Shown here in pieces: positions 44,300-53,270 of a stretch of DNA of 64,000 nucleotides. Under the pieces are notes generated by a model. The model worked only from the letters and a program-made list of their open reading frames with translations. It was not told the origin of the DNA and did no database searches. Each line of letters starts with the position of its first letter. The first letter of the stretch is position 1. The position numbers were made by a program, and so were the translations under genes. This DNA is from Maribacter algarum (ex Lu et al. 2025) (nom. illeg.) (GTDB lineage: Bacteria; Bacteroidota; Bacteroidia; Flavobacteriales; Flavobacteriaceae): positions 186,001 to 250,000 of the forward strand of contig CANMAW010000003.1 in assembly GCA_947495915.1 (NCBI GenBank), in the 5' to 3' direction.

Positions 44300-45946
44300 T
44301 TATCGATTAAAATCACGAATTGCTCTTACTCTAAATTTTCTATAGTCTACTAATTTATTATAATGATACGAAGTATTTCCGTTTTCAAATTTTAATAACC
44401 GTGCTTGCGACCTATCATATGCTGTAGCACTCCAATACAATTCATCTTTAAAACCTCCTGAATTAGAACCTCCATGGCCAATCGTCTTATACATCACAAC
44501 AAGTTCATCAATTGTAGGCAAGCGCCACCCTGCACCTAATTGCGCTTCTATATTATTAGCATTTGACCAAGACATTGGTCCCGCATCGTTTTGGTGGGCA
44601 ATTTTACCAGAAGTTCCATCTGTATTTAAAACAATTACAATTCCACCTTCATAACTATCTCCAATCTTCAATTCCTGCTTCGTAGTATCAACCACTTCTG
44701 TGATAACGGTTTCTTCTTCGTCTAATTGATTCTCGATTTCATCTGTCGTTTCTTTAGTGGTAATTTCAATTGGTGCAACTTCTTCATCGTCATTAACCGT
44801 ACTGTTTTTTTCAGAATCATAAAAAACATAAACACTTATCGCGGCCAGTGCAAGTAGTAATAAGCCCAACATCTTTCTGTAATTTGGTTTTGATGCTTCG
44901 TTCGGCTCTACCGTTTCATGTGTTTCTAAATCATCTTTTGAGATCTTTTCTTTTTCATCTGCCAACAATAAAGTTGCTCTTTGTGCTGCTGCTTCTTTTT
45001 CTTTTTCTTGTTGTAATAAAGCCTTGTTCTGCTTTTGCTCTGCTACTCTTTTTGCTTCCTCGGCAGCAGCTTTTTGAATACGAAGTTCTTCGGCAAGTTG
45101 TTGTTCTTCAATTTCTTGTTTGCGAAGTAATTCCAATTCTTCCTCCTTCTGCAGTTCAGCTTCTTTTTGTAGCCGTTGCTGCTCTTCTTTTTCTTCCTTC
45201 TTCTGTAATTCTAAAGCTTCAACTCGTTTTAATTCAGCTTCTTTATGCTGTTGCAAACGTAATTCTTGCTCCTTAATTTTTTCTAACTCAGCCGCCTCTG
45301 TTAAAGTTTTTGTTTCTAATTCTTGCTTTGCTGCTTTGATTTTAGCCTTCGCTTCTACCTCTGCCGAAGTATCAAGCACTTCAGAAAAATCAATGGCCGT
45401 TTGATTTTCTTTAGAAACTGTAGCGCCTTCTACTTTTATTGCTGGTTTTGATTCCGGGCTTGATTTCGTTCGAACCAACTTACTTGCAATAATGGCATCT
45501 ATATTTTTTTCAATAGCCTCAAATGCAGGTTCGCTTTCTTTCCAGTTTTTTATGGGATTTTGGTTTTCAGGTAACACCTGAAGTTCTTTCATATTAAAAC
45601 TATAATCATCAGAATTAAAGTCTATATCCCACGGACAATCGTCGATTAAAATCGGAACCACAAGAGCGTTATTCGCTTTATAACGGTCTATGATATGCTT
45701 AAACTCAATTTGATTTATAAATGTTGAGTGCATAAATACATTACTTACAAAAAGTAAGAACACATCAGTTTCTGACAACTGAGACGTATGGCCAGGAACC
45801 CAGTTTTCACCAGCAGGAATGGGAGTTTCCATCCAATTAATTCCTGAAAACTCTTTATTTAAAGATTGCTTTCTAGTTAAAAAATGATCTACCAAAGGAG
45901 CATCTTCGGCAGTATAAATTGATAAAATATTTAATTGTTGATCCAT
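44300..45946 (-). CDS. TIR domain - coiled coil - transmembrane - DUF1566 protein
   Basis: A 548-residue protein of unusual layout. Residues about 5-150 form a TIR-like domain: ILSIYTAEDAPLVDHFL, a BB-loop region ETPIPAGENWV, then LLFVSNVFMHSTFINQIEF with a Glu at the position of the TIR NADase catalytic Glu. Residues about 180-345 are a Gln/Glu/Lys/Ala-rich coiled coil. One transmembrane helix lies at about 358-376. After an acidic Thr/Glu linker comes a C-terminal DUF1566/Lcl-type domain (IGDSYEGGIVI...GWRLPTIDEL...YWSATAYD...RVRAIRDF) predicted in the periplasm. The start is the ATG at 45946; GTG at 45994 is possible. It follows yifB on the same strand. Confidence 0.85.
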   Translation of the reverse strand: MDQQLNILSIYTAEDAPLVDHFLTRKQSLNKEFSGINWMETPIPAGENWVPGHTSQLSETDVFLLFVSNVFMHSTFINQIEFKHIIDRYKANNALVVPILIDDCPWDIDFNSDDYSFNMKELQVLPENQNPIKNWKESEPAFEAIEKNIDAIIASKLVRTKSSPESKPAIKVEGATVSKENQTAIDFSEVLDTSAEVEAKAKIKAAKQELETKTLTEAAELEKIKEQELRLQQHKEAELKRVEALELQKKEEKEEQQRLQKEAELQKEEELELLRKQEIEEQQLAEELRIQKAAAEEAKRVAEQKQNKALLQQEKEKEAAAQRATLLLADEKEKISKDDLETHETVEPNEASKPNYRKMLGLLLLALAAISVYVFYDSEKNSTVNDDEEVAPIEITTKETTDEIENQLDEEETVITEVVDTTKQELKIGDSYEGGIVIVLNTDGTSGKIAHQNDAGPMSWSNANNIEAQLGAGWRLPTIDELVVMYKTIGHGGSNSGGFKDELYWSATAYDRSQARLLKFENGNTSYHYNKLVDYRKFRVRAIRDFNR

Positions 45947-46035
45947 TGGCTGCACAAAATAGTGAATATCCACAAAAATTTTAGCATTTTTCACCTAATG
46001 ATTTAACCCTCACATTAGTACACATAAAAAATAGA

Positions 46036-47571
46036 TTACCCCAACCAACCTTCGCGATCTAAACTTCGGTATTGAATGGCCTCACCGATATGACTACCGT
46101 TAACATGTTCTGAATGTTCTAAATCTGCAATGGTACGGGCTACTTTTAAAATGCGATCATAGGCTCTGGCTGAAAGGTTTAAACGCTCCATCGCATTTTT
46201 CAATAACTCTTTTGAAGCCTTGTCTAACTTACAGTATTCTCTGATTTGTTTCGTATTCATTTGTGCGTTGTAGTGCACATTGTCTAAGTCAGCAAATCGT
46301 ACAGTTTGCAATTCACGGGCTGCAGTTACCCGCTTCCGAATTTCAACACTTCCCTCACCTTTTCGTTCTTCACTAAGTTTTTCAAAAGGCACAGGCGTCA
46401 CCTCAATATGAATATCAATACGATCTAAAAGCGGACCAGATATTTTACTCAAATAACGTTGCATTTCTGCGGGAGAAGATGTTACCGGAGCATTCGGATC
46501 ATTAAAATAGCCCCCCGGACTAGGGTTCATACTTGCCACTAACATGAAACTGCTGGGGTACGTTACAGTAAAGCGAGCACGAGAAATAGTTACTTCTCGA
46601 TCTTCAAGAGGCTGGCGCAACACTTCAAGTACCCCGCGTTTAAACTCTGGTAATTCATCTAAAAACAAAACACCATTATGTGAAAGTGAAATCTCTCCCG
46701 GTTGTGGGTAAGACCCCCCTCCTACCAAAGCAACATCTGAAATCGTATGATGAGGACTACGAAATGGCCTTTGATTTAACAATCCACTATTTTTTATACG
46801 GCCTACCACACTATGAATTTTAGTAGTTTCAAGCGCTTCGTGTAAGGTCATCGGTGGTAATATAGAAGGTAATCGTTTGGCGAGCATGGTTTTTCCTGCA
46901 CCTGGCGGCCCAATTAAAATAACATTATGACCGCCTGCCGCAGCTATTTCCATACACCGTTTTATACTCTCTTGCCCTTTAACATCTGAAAAGTCAAATT
47001 CTGGAAAATCTAAACTTTTGTAAAACTCGGCACGGGTATCTATTATCGTTTGCTCTAGGGGTTTATCTTTATCAAAAAATTCAATAACCTCGCTAATATT
47101 ATCGATGCCATAAATTTTCAGGTCGCCAACTATGGCCGCTTCTTTGGCGTTTTCTTTGGGCAATATAAAACCTTTAAACCCTTCTTCTTGTGCCTTTATA
47201 GCAATAGGTAAAGCACCTTTTATGGGGTGTAAACTTCCGTCTAAAGAAAGTTCTCCCATTATGATATACTTCTCTAAATCTGGCGCATTTATTTGTGCCG
47301 ACGCCGCTAAAATACCTAAGGCTAAAGTGAGATCGTAGGCTGAACCTTCTTTTCTTAAATCGGCCGGAGCTAAATTAAGGGTGATTTTCTTACCCGGAAT
47401 TTTATAACCATTATTCAATAAAGCAGCTGCAATACGATAATTACTCTCTTTTATTGCATTATCTGGTAAACCAACCAAATGGTAGCCTACACCAGTATCT
47501 ACATTAACCTCACATGTAATTGTTTGGGCTTCTACACCAAAAACGGCACTACCATAAACTTTTGAAAGCAT
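46036..47571 (-). CDS. YifB family Mg-chelatase-like AAA+ ATPase (ComM homologue)
   Basis: AAA+ helicase-like ATPase. The N-terminal Lon-type S5 fold domain ([23 protein letters not shown]) is followed by the Mg-chelatase-like AAA+ core with Walker A GPPGAGKT and Walker [11 protein letters not shown], and a C-terminal domain ([19 protein letters not shown]). ComM drives branch migration during natural transformation in other bacteria. The 511-residue length is typical. No other competence genes are nearby. Confidence 0.93.
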   Translation of the reverse strand: MLSKVYGSAVFGVEAQTITCEVNVDTGVGYHLVGLPDNAIKESNYRIAAALLNNGYKIPGKKITLNLAPADLRKEGSAYDLTLALGILAASAQINAPDLEKYIIMGELSLDGSLHPIKGALPIAIKAQEEGFKGFILPKENAKEAAIVGDLKIYGIDNISEVIEFFDKDKPLEQTIIDTRAEFYKSLDFPEFDFSDVKGQESIKRCMEIAAAGGHNVILIGPPGAGKTMLAKRLPSILPPMTLHEALETTKIHSVVGRIKNSGLLNQRPFRSPHHTISDVALVGGGSYPQPGEISLSHNGVLFLDELPEFKRGVLEVLRQPLEDREVTISRARFTVTYPSSFMLVASMNPSPGGYFNDPNAPVTSSPAEMQRYLSKISGPLLDRIDIHIEVTPVPFEKLSEERKGEGSVEIRKRVTAARELQTVRFADLDNVHYNAQMNTKQIREYCKLDKASKELLKNAMERLNLSARAYDRILKVARTIADLEHSEHVNGSHIGEAIQYRSLDREGWLG

Positions 47572-47635
47572 AAATATTTGTTATGCTTAAATGTAAGTAA
47601 AGATTTTTATTTATGAAGTATTAACCTACAAAGCC

Positions 47636-49390
47636 TTATTCAACTTTAAAGAATTGTTTTACTGTAACGGGTCTTCCATAGATTGAAAAACCTTCTAAAA
47701 GTATTTCATAATCGCCAGAAACTTGTGAGGTAAAGAACGAGAGTTCCATTTCAGTACCTTCAAACTTAAAATTTGGTTGCCATAACAACTGATCTCTAAA
47801 ATCTGGAATTCTACTGTCACTTGTTGCTGTATAGGCTTGTTTAAAGTACCTTTTGTTAGGTTTTGTTCGTACTAAATTAACTTTGATAGCATCAGCATTT
47901 CTAATATTATTGAAATAGTCACCGTTAATAGTTTCAATATTTACCATTCCGAAATAAGTTTGTCCTCCCAATCGATACTTTTCTCGAACAGTATTTATCT
48001 TCGCAACGGTTCTTGTATCAAAGTCTAAAATCTCATTTGGGTTCGGAATCAATACTCCATCAATATAAACTATAGCATCGAACTCAGACTCTTCATAAGT
48101 TTCATCAAAAGACCGAACCTTGAAAACAGACACTCCATCTTTATTTTTCTTTGTCCATACATTTGGCACCAGTTCTACCACGGTCTCCTCTAAGGTCTTA
48201 AAACGTGTATATTCATCTAAGTTTACGGTTTCAATATATGCCCCACCGTACGGATCATTAAGCAAATCTAATCGTACTGTATCGGGTTTAACTTCATAAA
48301 ATCCGTTTTCAATTTGATTTTTAACACTACGGCTGACAATAGCATCTTCCATTGCAGCATTGATGTAGAACTCCTTAAATTTCAAAAAGCTGTAATCTAT
48401 TTTTTGGTCTTGCTCCATAACAATACTATAGGCGTTCTTAGGTTCATCTAATACCTGAATTATGGCAACCGCTTCGGTATAATCTTTATTGATACTCACA
48501 TGAAATACTCCAGAACTATCAGTGCCAACTACTTTTAATTGATAGTCTTTTCCTGGTATTGAAAGTCCTATTTTCTTTCCAATCACCGAACGCTTATCAT
48601 CAATTGCGACTAAGCGCCCTTTTAATAGTTCTCCTTCTATTTCAGGCCCATACGTTATTTCATCATAAAATATGGTGTTATTGGCCAATGCCTTATGTAA
48701 TTTCAGATATGCTTCCGGGGTGTACTTTCCGGCATTTTCTAGTGTTTCTCTTTTTCTAATAGAGATATTATAATCTCCGTAACCTGATGCTCCTCTAAAA
48801 TTTTTAACCTTCAATTGTACTTTTGATTGCTTCGGATAATTTTCTTTATCTGTAACTAAAACAAAACGTTTATCTTCTATATATTCTTGGGTTTTTATCA
48901 TATTATTAGTCACCTCAGTACTATTGGAAGCTACCTTCAATATTGTATCTTGATCGGTTTGATATGGATTAATAATGCTGACATCTTCCTGAAAAAAGAG
49001 TTCTTTTCTTCCATTTTTCATCCATCGTGTATAAGCCACAAGTTTATAATTTCCTGAAGGAACAGAGGTAGGAACAAAATAGTCACCCTGGCCCTGACTA
49101 TTTTCGAGTCTAATTTTATGACTAAAAACAAGTTGATAATTTTCATCAACTAAATCTATATATGCGATTTGACTATTATCACTGGGTTGTTTCGTTTTAT
49201 CATTTATACAATACACTTTGTAAAATAGGTATTCACCAGTAAGTAATACATTGGTATTCATACTCACATAGACCTTTTCAGCCGGAAGTACTTTAAAACG
49301 ATCATAAACCCCTCCTTTTTTATCTTGCCCGAAAAGCGAAACTGAGCTTAACAAAATAAAACCTAAAACTATCTTAATGCCTACTTTCAT
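47636..49390 (-). CDS. Exported MG2-like protein linked to DUF4249 genes
   Basis: A 584-residue exported protein with a signal peptide ending near SLFGQ. The first 130 residues resemble the MG2 macroglobulin-type fold: EKVYVSMNTNVLLTGEYLFYKV, PSGNYKLVAYTRWM. The remainder is beta-rich with a plug-like segment (DAIVYIDGVLIPNPNEIL and INTVREKYRLGGQTYFGMVNI) resembling TonB-receptor-associated modules. It is 17 bp downstream of three tandem DUF4249 genes and completes their operon with the TonB receptor. The function is unknown; it probably works with them at the outer membrane. Confidence 0.8.
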   Translation of the reverse strand: MKVGIKIVLGFILLSSVSLFGQDKKGGVYDRFKVLPAEKVYVSMNTNVLLTGEYLFYKVYCINDKTKQPSDNSQIAYIDLVDENYQLVFSHKIRLENSQGQGDYFVPTSVPSGNYKLVAYTRWMKNGRKELFFQEDVSIINPYQTDQDTILKVASNSTEVTNNMIKTQEYIEDKRFVLVTDKENYPKQSKVQLKVKNFRGASGYGDYNISIRKRETLENAGKYTPEAYLKLHKALANNTIFYDEITYGPEIEGELLKGRLVAIDDKRSVIGKKIGLSIPGKDYQLKVVGTDSSGVFHVSINKDYTEAVAIIQVLDEPKNAYSIVMEQDQKIDYSFLKFKEFYINAAMEDAIVSRSVKNQIENGFYEVKPDTVRLDLLNDPYGGAYIETVNLDEYTRFKTLEETVVELVPNVWTKKNKDGVSVFKVRSFDETYEESEFDAIVYIDGVLIPNPNEILDFDTRTVAKINTVREKYRLGGQTYFGMVNIETINGDYFNNIRNADAIKVNLVRTKPNKRYFKQAYTATSDSRIPDFRDQLLWQPNFKFEGTEMELSFFTSQVSGDYEILLEGFSIYGRPVTVKQFFKVE

Positions 49391-49407
49391 AATCTATTTA
49401 TTATTCC

Positions 49408-50658
49408 TTATTCAACCCAAAAATCTGGCACCACATTACTACCCAAAACTGTACAATCACCACATTCTCTAGCCACTACTAAATACGGACCCGCACATTC
49501 TTCACCAAGCTCATTTTGGTCAACATATGATATCAAATTTATATTCATTCTTTCAATTAATGACTGCGCACAAGGGTTACCCCCTGAAGGTCCTGAAAAA
49601 CAATAAGACACATGTTCTAATGGAGCTGTAAACGGTACACATTTATTAACATAGAGTGGTAATGGTTCTGTAGGATAAAAATCACGATAATCAAAAAACA
49701 ATCGTTTTTCAGAAACTGATGCCACTTCGAAATAACCCAATACTTTTTTTTCGTCACCAACATCTGAAGTGATATTACCGTTTAGAAAACCAGGTTGAAT
49801 ATCAGTAAACACACTACCAGAAGAAGAGAAATTCTCTAAGCTTTGGTAGTAAGAAAACGCATCTACCGACTGAACATACTGCTTTACTAAAATGCTGTAT
49901 CGATGAGATAAAATAAAATCTTCACCACTTATAAAACGAACTCCAAACCGATCAACCGCACTGGCGGAAAGGTTTGCTGTACTGTTTTGAATAATATTTT
50001 GAGAACTCAAGGTTTTGTAACAAACCTGCTGCTCTTCCTCTCGAGATACTACTTCTAAATCATAAATAATAGATGGATCTGTATTGTCTGGATTACAAGG
50101 TTCATAATTTGTTAACTTAAAGTCGACTGATGTCCAGTTTGGAGCAATAATTTTGTAGGTTTCATCATATTCATAACGGTAGTAATTCGCATTTCCTGTA
50201 GGGTCAACTCCATCTACATATATATTTATTCCTTCGTCGCCAACGTCGTTGGTTCCTCGCTCTGCATATACATTGGTTACTTCAGAAACTGCTTCAAAAC
50301 TTTCAGGTGCTGAAGTATATGTTACACCATCAGTTGTAATTACCTCAAGGAGGTACTTCACGCCCCTTTCAGCTGCAAATACAGTTATTGACTCATAGGT
50401 GCCAGCTTCGGTTTCTTGAAATAAGAATTCGTTTTGTGAATCATCACGGACGACCACCTGCGCATTTCTTTCGGGTGCACTAATAGAATCTTCAAAAGGT
50501 ACTGCTCTTGACAATAAAACTTGATGATTTATATTTTCATTGGTTAGCGATGCTTGAATTACCAAAGCATTTTCAAAAGACTCCGTTTCAAATTCAAAAG
50601 GGTCTATACATGAAACCAAGCTGAAAGAAAACAATACAATTATTAAAACTCTTCTCAT
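49408..50658 (-). CDS. DUF4249 lipoprotein (third of three)
   Basis: A 416-residue lipoprotein with lipobox VSCIDPFEFET after a short signal. DUF4249 hallmarks: ALVIQASLTNE, then YLLEVITTDG, the block YRYEYDETYKIIAPNWTSVD, LSHRYSILVKQYVQSVDAFSY, IQPGFLNGNI and the C-terminal CGDCTVLGSNVVPDFW. The start is the ATG at 50658, 8 bp after the preceding paralogue. With the TonB receptor upstream it is presumably a surface lipoprotein for substrate capture, but no ligand is known for this family. Confidence 0.88.
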   Translation of the reverse strand: MRRVLIIVLFSFSLVSCIDPFEFETESFENALVIQASLTNENINHQVLLSRAVPFEDSISAPERNAQVVVRDDSQNEFLFQETEAGTYESITVFAAERGVKYLLEVITTDGVTYTSAPESFEAVSEVTNVYAERGTNDVGDEGINIYVDGVDPTGNANYYRYEYDETYKIIAPNWTSVDFKLTNYEPCNPDNTDPSIIYDLEVVSREEEQQVCYKTLSSQNIIQNSTANLSASAVDRFGVRFISGEDFILSHRYSILVKQYVQSVDAFSYYQSLENFSSSGSVFTDIQPGFLNGNITSDVGDEKKVLGYFEVASVSEKRLFFDYRDFYPTEPLPLYVNKCVPFTAPLEHVSYCFSGPSGGNPCAQSLIERMNINLISYVDQNELGEECAGPYLVVARECGDCTVLGSNVVPDFWVE

Positions 50659-50666
50659 TATAACTA

Positions 50667-51980
50667 TTATTCTACCCAAAAATCGGGTTTAACATTACTA
50701 CCTATTACTGTACAATCTCCACAAATACTTGGTGTAACCCAATAGGGGCCTTCACAGGTATCAGGGTCACTATTCACGCTCACATGAGTTACCAAACCCA
50801 ACCTAATTTGAGGCACCAAAGGCTGCGGACAAGCCCCTGGCGGTGGCGGTGGTGGACCATCTAATTCTGGATCACCGATTTGGGGACTTGTTAATCGATC
50901 GCAATTGACATTGAAAAAATATCTAGGTGGTAAATCTTCACCTAAGAAAAAATCGTCATAACTAAAAAAGAATCGCTTTTCTGCTACACTTGCTACTTCA
51001 AAGTAACCTACAACAGGCGTATCAACATTAATTGCTTTAATATTACCTTCTAAGAAACCCGGTTGAATTTCACTAAATACACTTTCACTTTTGGTGAAAT
51101 TATCAAGGTTTTGATAATACAAATTCGATGTAACACTTTGCAAATATTGCCGAACAAGAATACTATATCGGTGTGATAATATATGATCATTGCGATCAAT
51201 GAACCGTACTAAATTACGTACTACTTTAGGTTTATCTAAAACCGTAGTATTTACTAAATTGATATTGTTTGACTTATCTGTTTTATAACACACTTGCTGT
51301 TCTTCCGTTCTTTCGACTAAGTTCACTGCGGGGTACAATACCATACCATCTTCCGTAAATTCCTGCTCTTCCCTAATAATTTCGTATTCTCTAGAGGTCC
51401 AGTTGGGCGCTACAATCTTGTATGTCTCTTCATAGGTATATCTAAAATGATTCGTGATTTCCTGTACATCTGAGCCATCAACATAAATCGAAATTCCATC
51501 ATCACCCGAAGCATTTGGAGAACGTTCAGCATATATACTGTCAATTTTAGAAATTCCAGATGTTCCTATTCTTTCCGATTCATAGCTTTCGTTTGTTACT
51601 GTTGTAATCTTTAATTGATAATTTTCTTCTTGTGTGGCAGCAAACTCATTATCAGAATGATACACACCATCTTTAACTTCAGTAAACGAATAAATATTAC
51701 CTCGTTGATCTGCAACGGTAACGACAGCATCGCTTTCAGGATTAACCAACATTTTCTCTACTGATTCAAAAGGTAGACCTACGAAATATTCATTCACAAA
51801 TGTTATCACTTCTTCTAAATTAGAAGCCCTACTTAATATCACTTGTTGTCGTTTAATCTCGTTGGTGATTATTGCCTCAACTACCAATACATTTTCTGTC
51901 GTTCGCGTCTCAAAATCAAATGGTTCTACACAACTTGCTACGCTAATAAATATCGATATGTACCCTGCTAACTGTTTCAT
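50667..51980 (-). CDS. DUF4249 lipoprotein (second of three)
   Basis: A 437-residue paralogue with lipobox VASCVEPFDFET, YTYEETYKIVAPNWTSREYE, LSHRYSILVRQYLQSVTSNLYY, IQPGFLEGNIKA and the same C-terminal CGDCTVIGSNVKPDFW. A Pro/Gly-rich insert (DGPPPPPPGACPQP) near residue 385 is not in the other copies. The start is the ATG at 51980, 1 bp after the stop of the first copy (TGA-T-ATG), so translation is coupled. Confidence 0.88.
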   Translation of the reverse strand: MKQLAGYISIFISVASCVEPFDFETRTTENVLVVEAIITNEIKRQQVILSRASNLEEVITFVNEYFVGLPFESVEKMLVNPESDAVVTVADQRGNIYSFTEVKDGVYHSDNEFAATQEENYQLKITTVTNESYESERIGTSGISKIDSIYAERSPNASGDDGISIYVDGSDVQEITNHFRYTYEETYKIVAPNWTSREYEIIREEQEFTEDGMVLYPAVNLVERTEEQQVCYKTDKSNNINLVNTTVLDKPKVVRNLVRFIDRNDHILSHRYSILVRQYLQSVTSNLYYQNLDNFTKSESVFSEIQPGFLEGNIKAINVDTPVVGYFEVASVAEKRFFFSYDDFFLGEDLPPRYFFNVNCDRLTSPQIGDPELDGPPPPPPGACPQPLVPQIRLGLVTHVSVNSDPDTCEGPYWVTPSICGDCTVIGSNVKPDFWVE

Positions 51981-51981
51981 A

Positions 51982-53250
51982 TCAATCAATCCAAAATTCA
52001 GGTTTTACACTACTTCCTAAAACAGTACAATCACCACATGCTTTAGGCAAAGTATAGTACGGTGCAAGAAAATCAGTTGGTTCTTTTACTGCAGCAAACA
52101 CTATCTGATTCGCTTGAATCTGACCAATCAACGGAGACTCGCAATTACCATCACAAACACCACTTGCCCCCATGGTACAATGGTAACCCCTAGGAATAAG
52201 TCTTGGATTTCCCAAGCCTGAACAACTAAACGGAAACTCTGGTAAATTTTCATCAGGAAAAAGGTCTTGATAATTAAAGAAAATGCGTTCCGAACTTACG
52301 GCGGCCGTTTCGAAATATCCTATTACATTCTCATCACTATTGGTTTCAGAATAAATATTGCCGGCTAAAAACCCAGGTTGAACTTCAGAAAAAACACTCT
52401 CAGAAGTACTAAATGCCAATAAACTTTGATAGTAAGAATGTGCATCAACTGATTGACTATACTGAGTTACTAAAATACTATAGCGATGTGTCAGTATATA
52501 ATTTTCACGATTTATAAAATGAACTTCGAAATCAGAAATAGTGTTCTCATTTAAGTTCGCTGTTGAAGCTAGTATTATATTCTTTGACAAGTTTTCTCCA
52601 TAACAAATTCGGCCCCGCTCTGAGTTTTTCGGCTTAATATCGACCTCAAAAGCATCACCATCTAAGCACGCAATAGAATCAATGATATCAAAGGTAAAAG
52701 GATCCCAGTTGGGGGCTTTTATTTCATAATTCTCTTGATAATCATACCTGAAATATCGGGGTTGAGAACCCAAACTATTATTGTTTAAAATTACTGCAAC
52801 CCCATCTTCTCCAAAATCATTGGTTTTTCGCTTCACAGTTAGATCAGCAATAGGGGTGTTCTCGGGCATTGTTTCATTCGTAGACACGTATGATCTGCCA
52901 TCTGAATTTATAATTCTTAATTGATAAGTCTGATTTGTTTTTGCACCAAAAGCTATTGTCGAAACATAGTGGCCCGGACTAATCTCTTCAAAAGAGTAAA
53001 TGGTATCTGCATTTTCTACAATTGATACCTGTGCATTACTAACATGTTGTATGTCTTCTTGTTCAAACGAACGTGCATTTGAAAGTAAAATATGATGCTT
53101 TTTCACTTCATTTGTCAACCTGGCATCGACAACTAACGCAGTTTGTAATCCTAATGTTTCTGCCTCAAATGCTTCAATACAACTACTGATAGCCAAAATT
53201 ATAGTAATTCCGGTTAGTGAAAATATGATATGTATATAGTAGCCTTTCAA
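51982..53250 (-). CDS. DUF4249 lipoprotein (first of three)
   Basis: A 422-residue paralogue with lipobox ISSCIEAFEAET. It shares the family blocks: ALVVDARLTNEVKKHHILLS, YDYQENYEIKAPNWDPFTF, LTHRYSILVTQYSQSVDAHSY, VQPGFLAGNIYS, and the closing CGDCTVLGSSVKPEFW. No ATG precedes the signal sequence, so TTG at 53250 is the start. A Cys-rich segment (CTMGASGVCDGNCE) near residue 365 is peculiar to this copy. It lies 20 bp downstream of the TonB receptor gene. Confidence 0.86.
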   Translation of the reverse strand: MKGYYIHIIFSLTGITIILAISSCIEAFEAETLGLQTALVVDARLTNEVKKHHILLSNARSFEQEDIQHVSNAQVSIVENADTIYSFEEISPGHYVSTIAFGAKTNQTYQLRIINSDGRSYVSTNETMPENTPIADLTVKRKTNDFGEDGVAVILNNNSLGSQPRYFRYDYQENYEIKAPNWDPFTFDIIDSIACLDGDAFEVDIKPKNSERGRICYGENLSKNIILASTANLNENTISDFEVHFINRENYILTHRYSILVTQYSQSVDAHSYYQSLLAFSTSESVFSEVQPGFLAGNIYSETNSDENVIGYFETAAVSSERIFFNYQDLFPDENLPEFPFSCSGLGNPRLIPRGYHCTMGASGVCDGNCESPLIGQIQANQIVFAAVKEPTDFLAPYYTLPKACGDCTVLGSSVKPEFWID

Positions 53251-53270
53251 TTATATACTAAATAATAAAT

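Noticed and set aside
44848-45404. Leu- or Ser-rich frames opposite the coiled-coil region of the TIR protein
   Set aside because: These are antisense shadows of the repetitive Glu/Gln/Lys/Ala codons of the real gene.
44300-47571. TIR protein plus YifB as an anti-phage operon
   Set aside because: YifB is a core gene, and no typical partner (STAND ATPase, CD-NTase, short Argonaute) is next to the TIR gene. I report the architecture, not a defence system.
50667-53250. Tandem DUF4249 genes as an assembly duplication
   Set aside because: The three copies are clearly diverged in sequence and have different inserts, so they are true paralogues.
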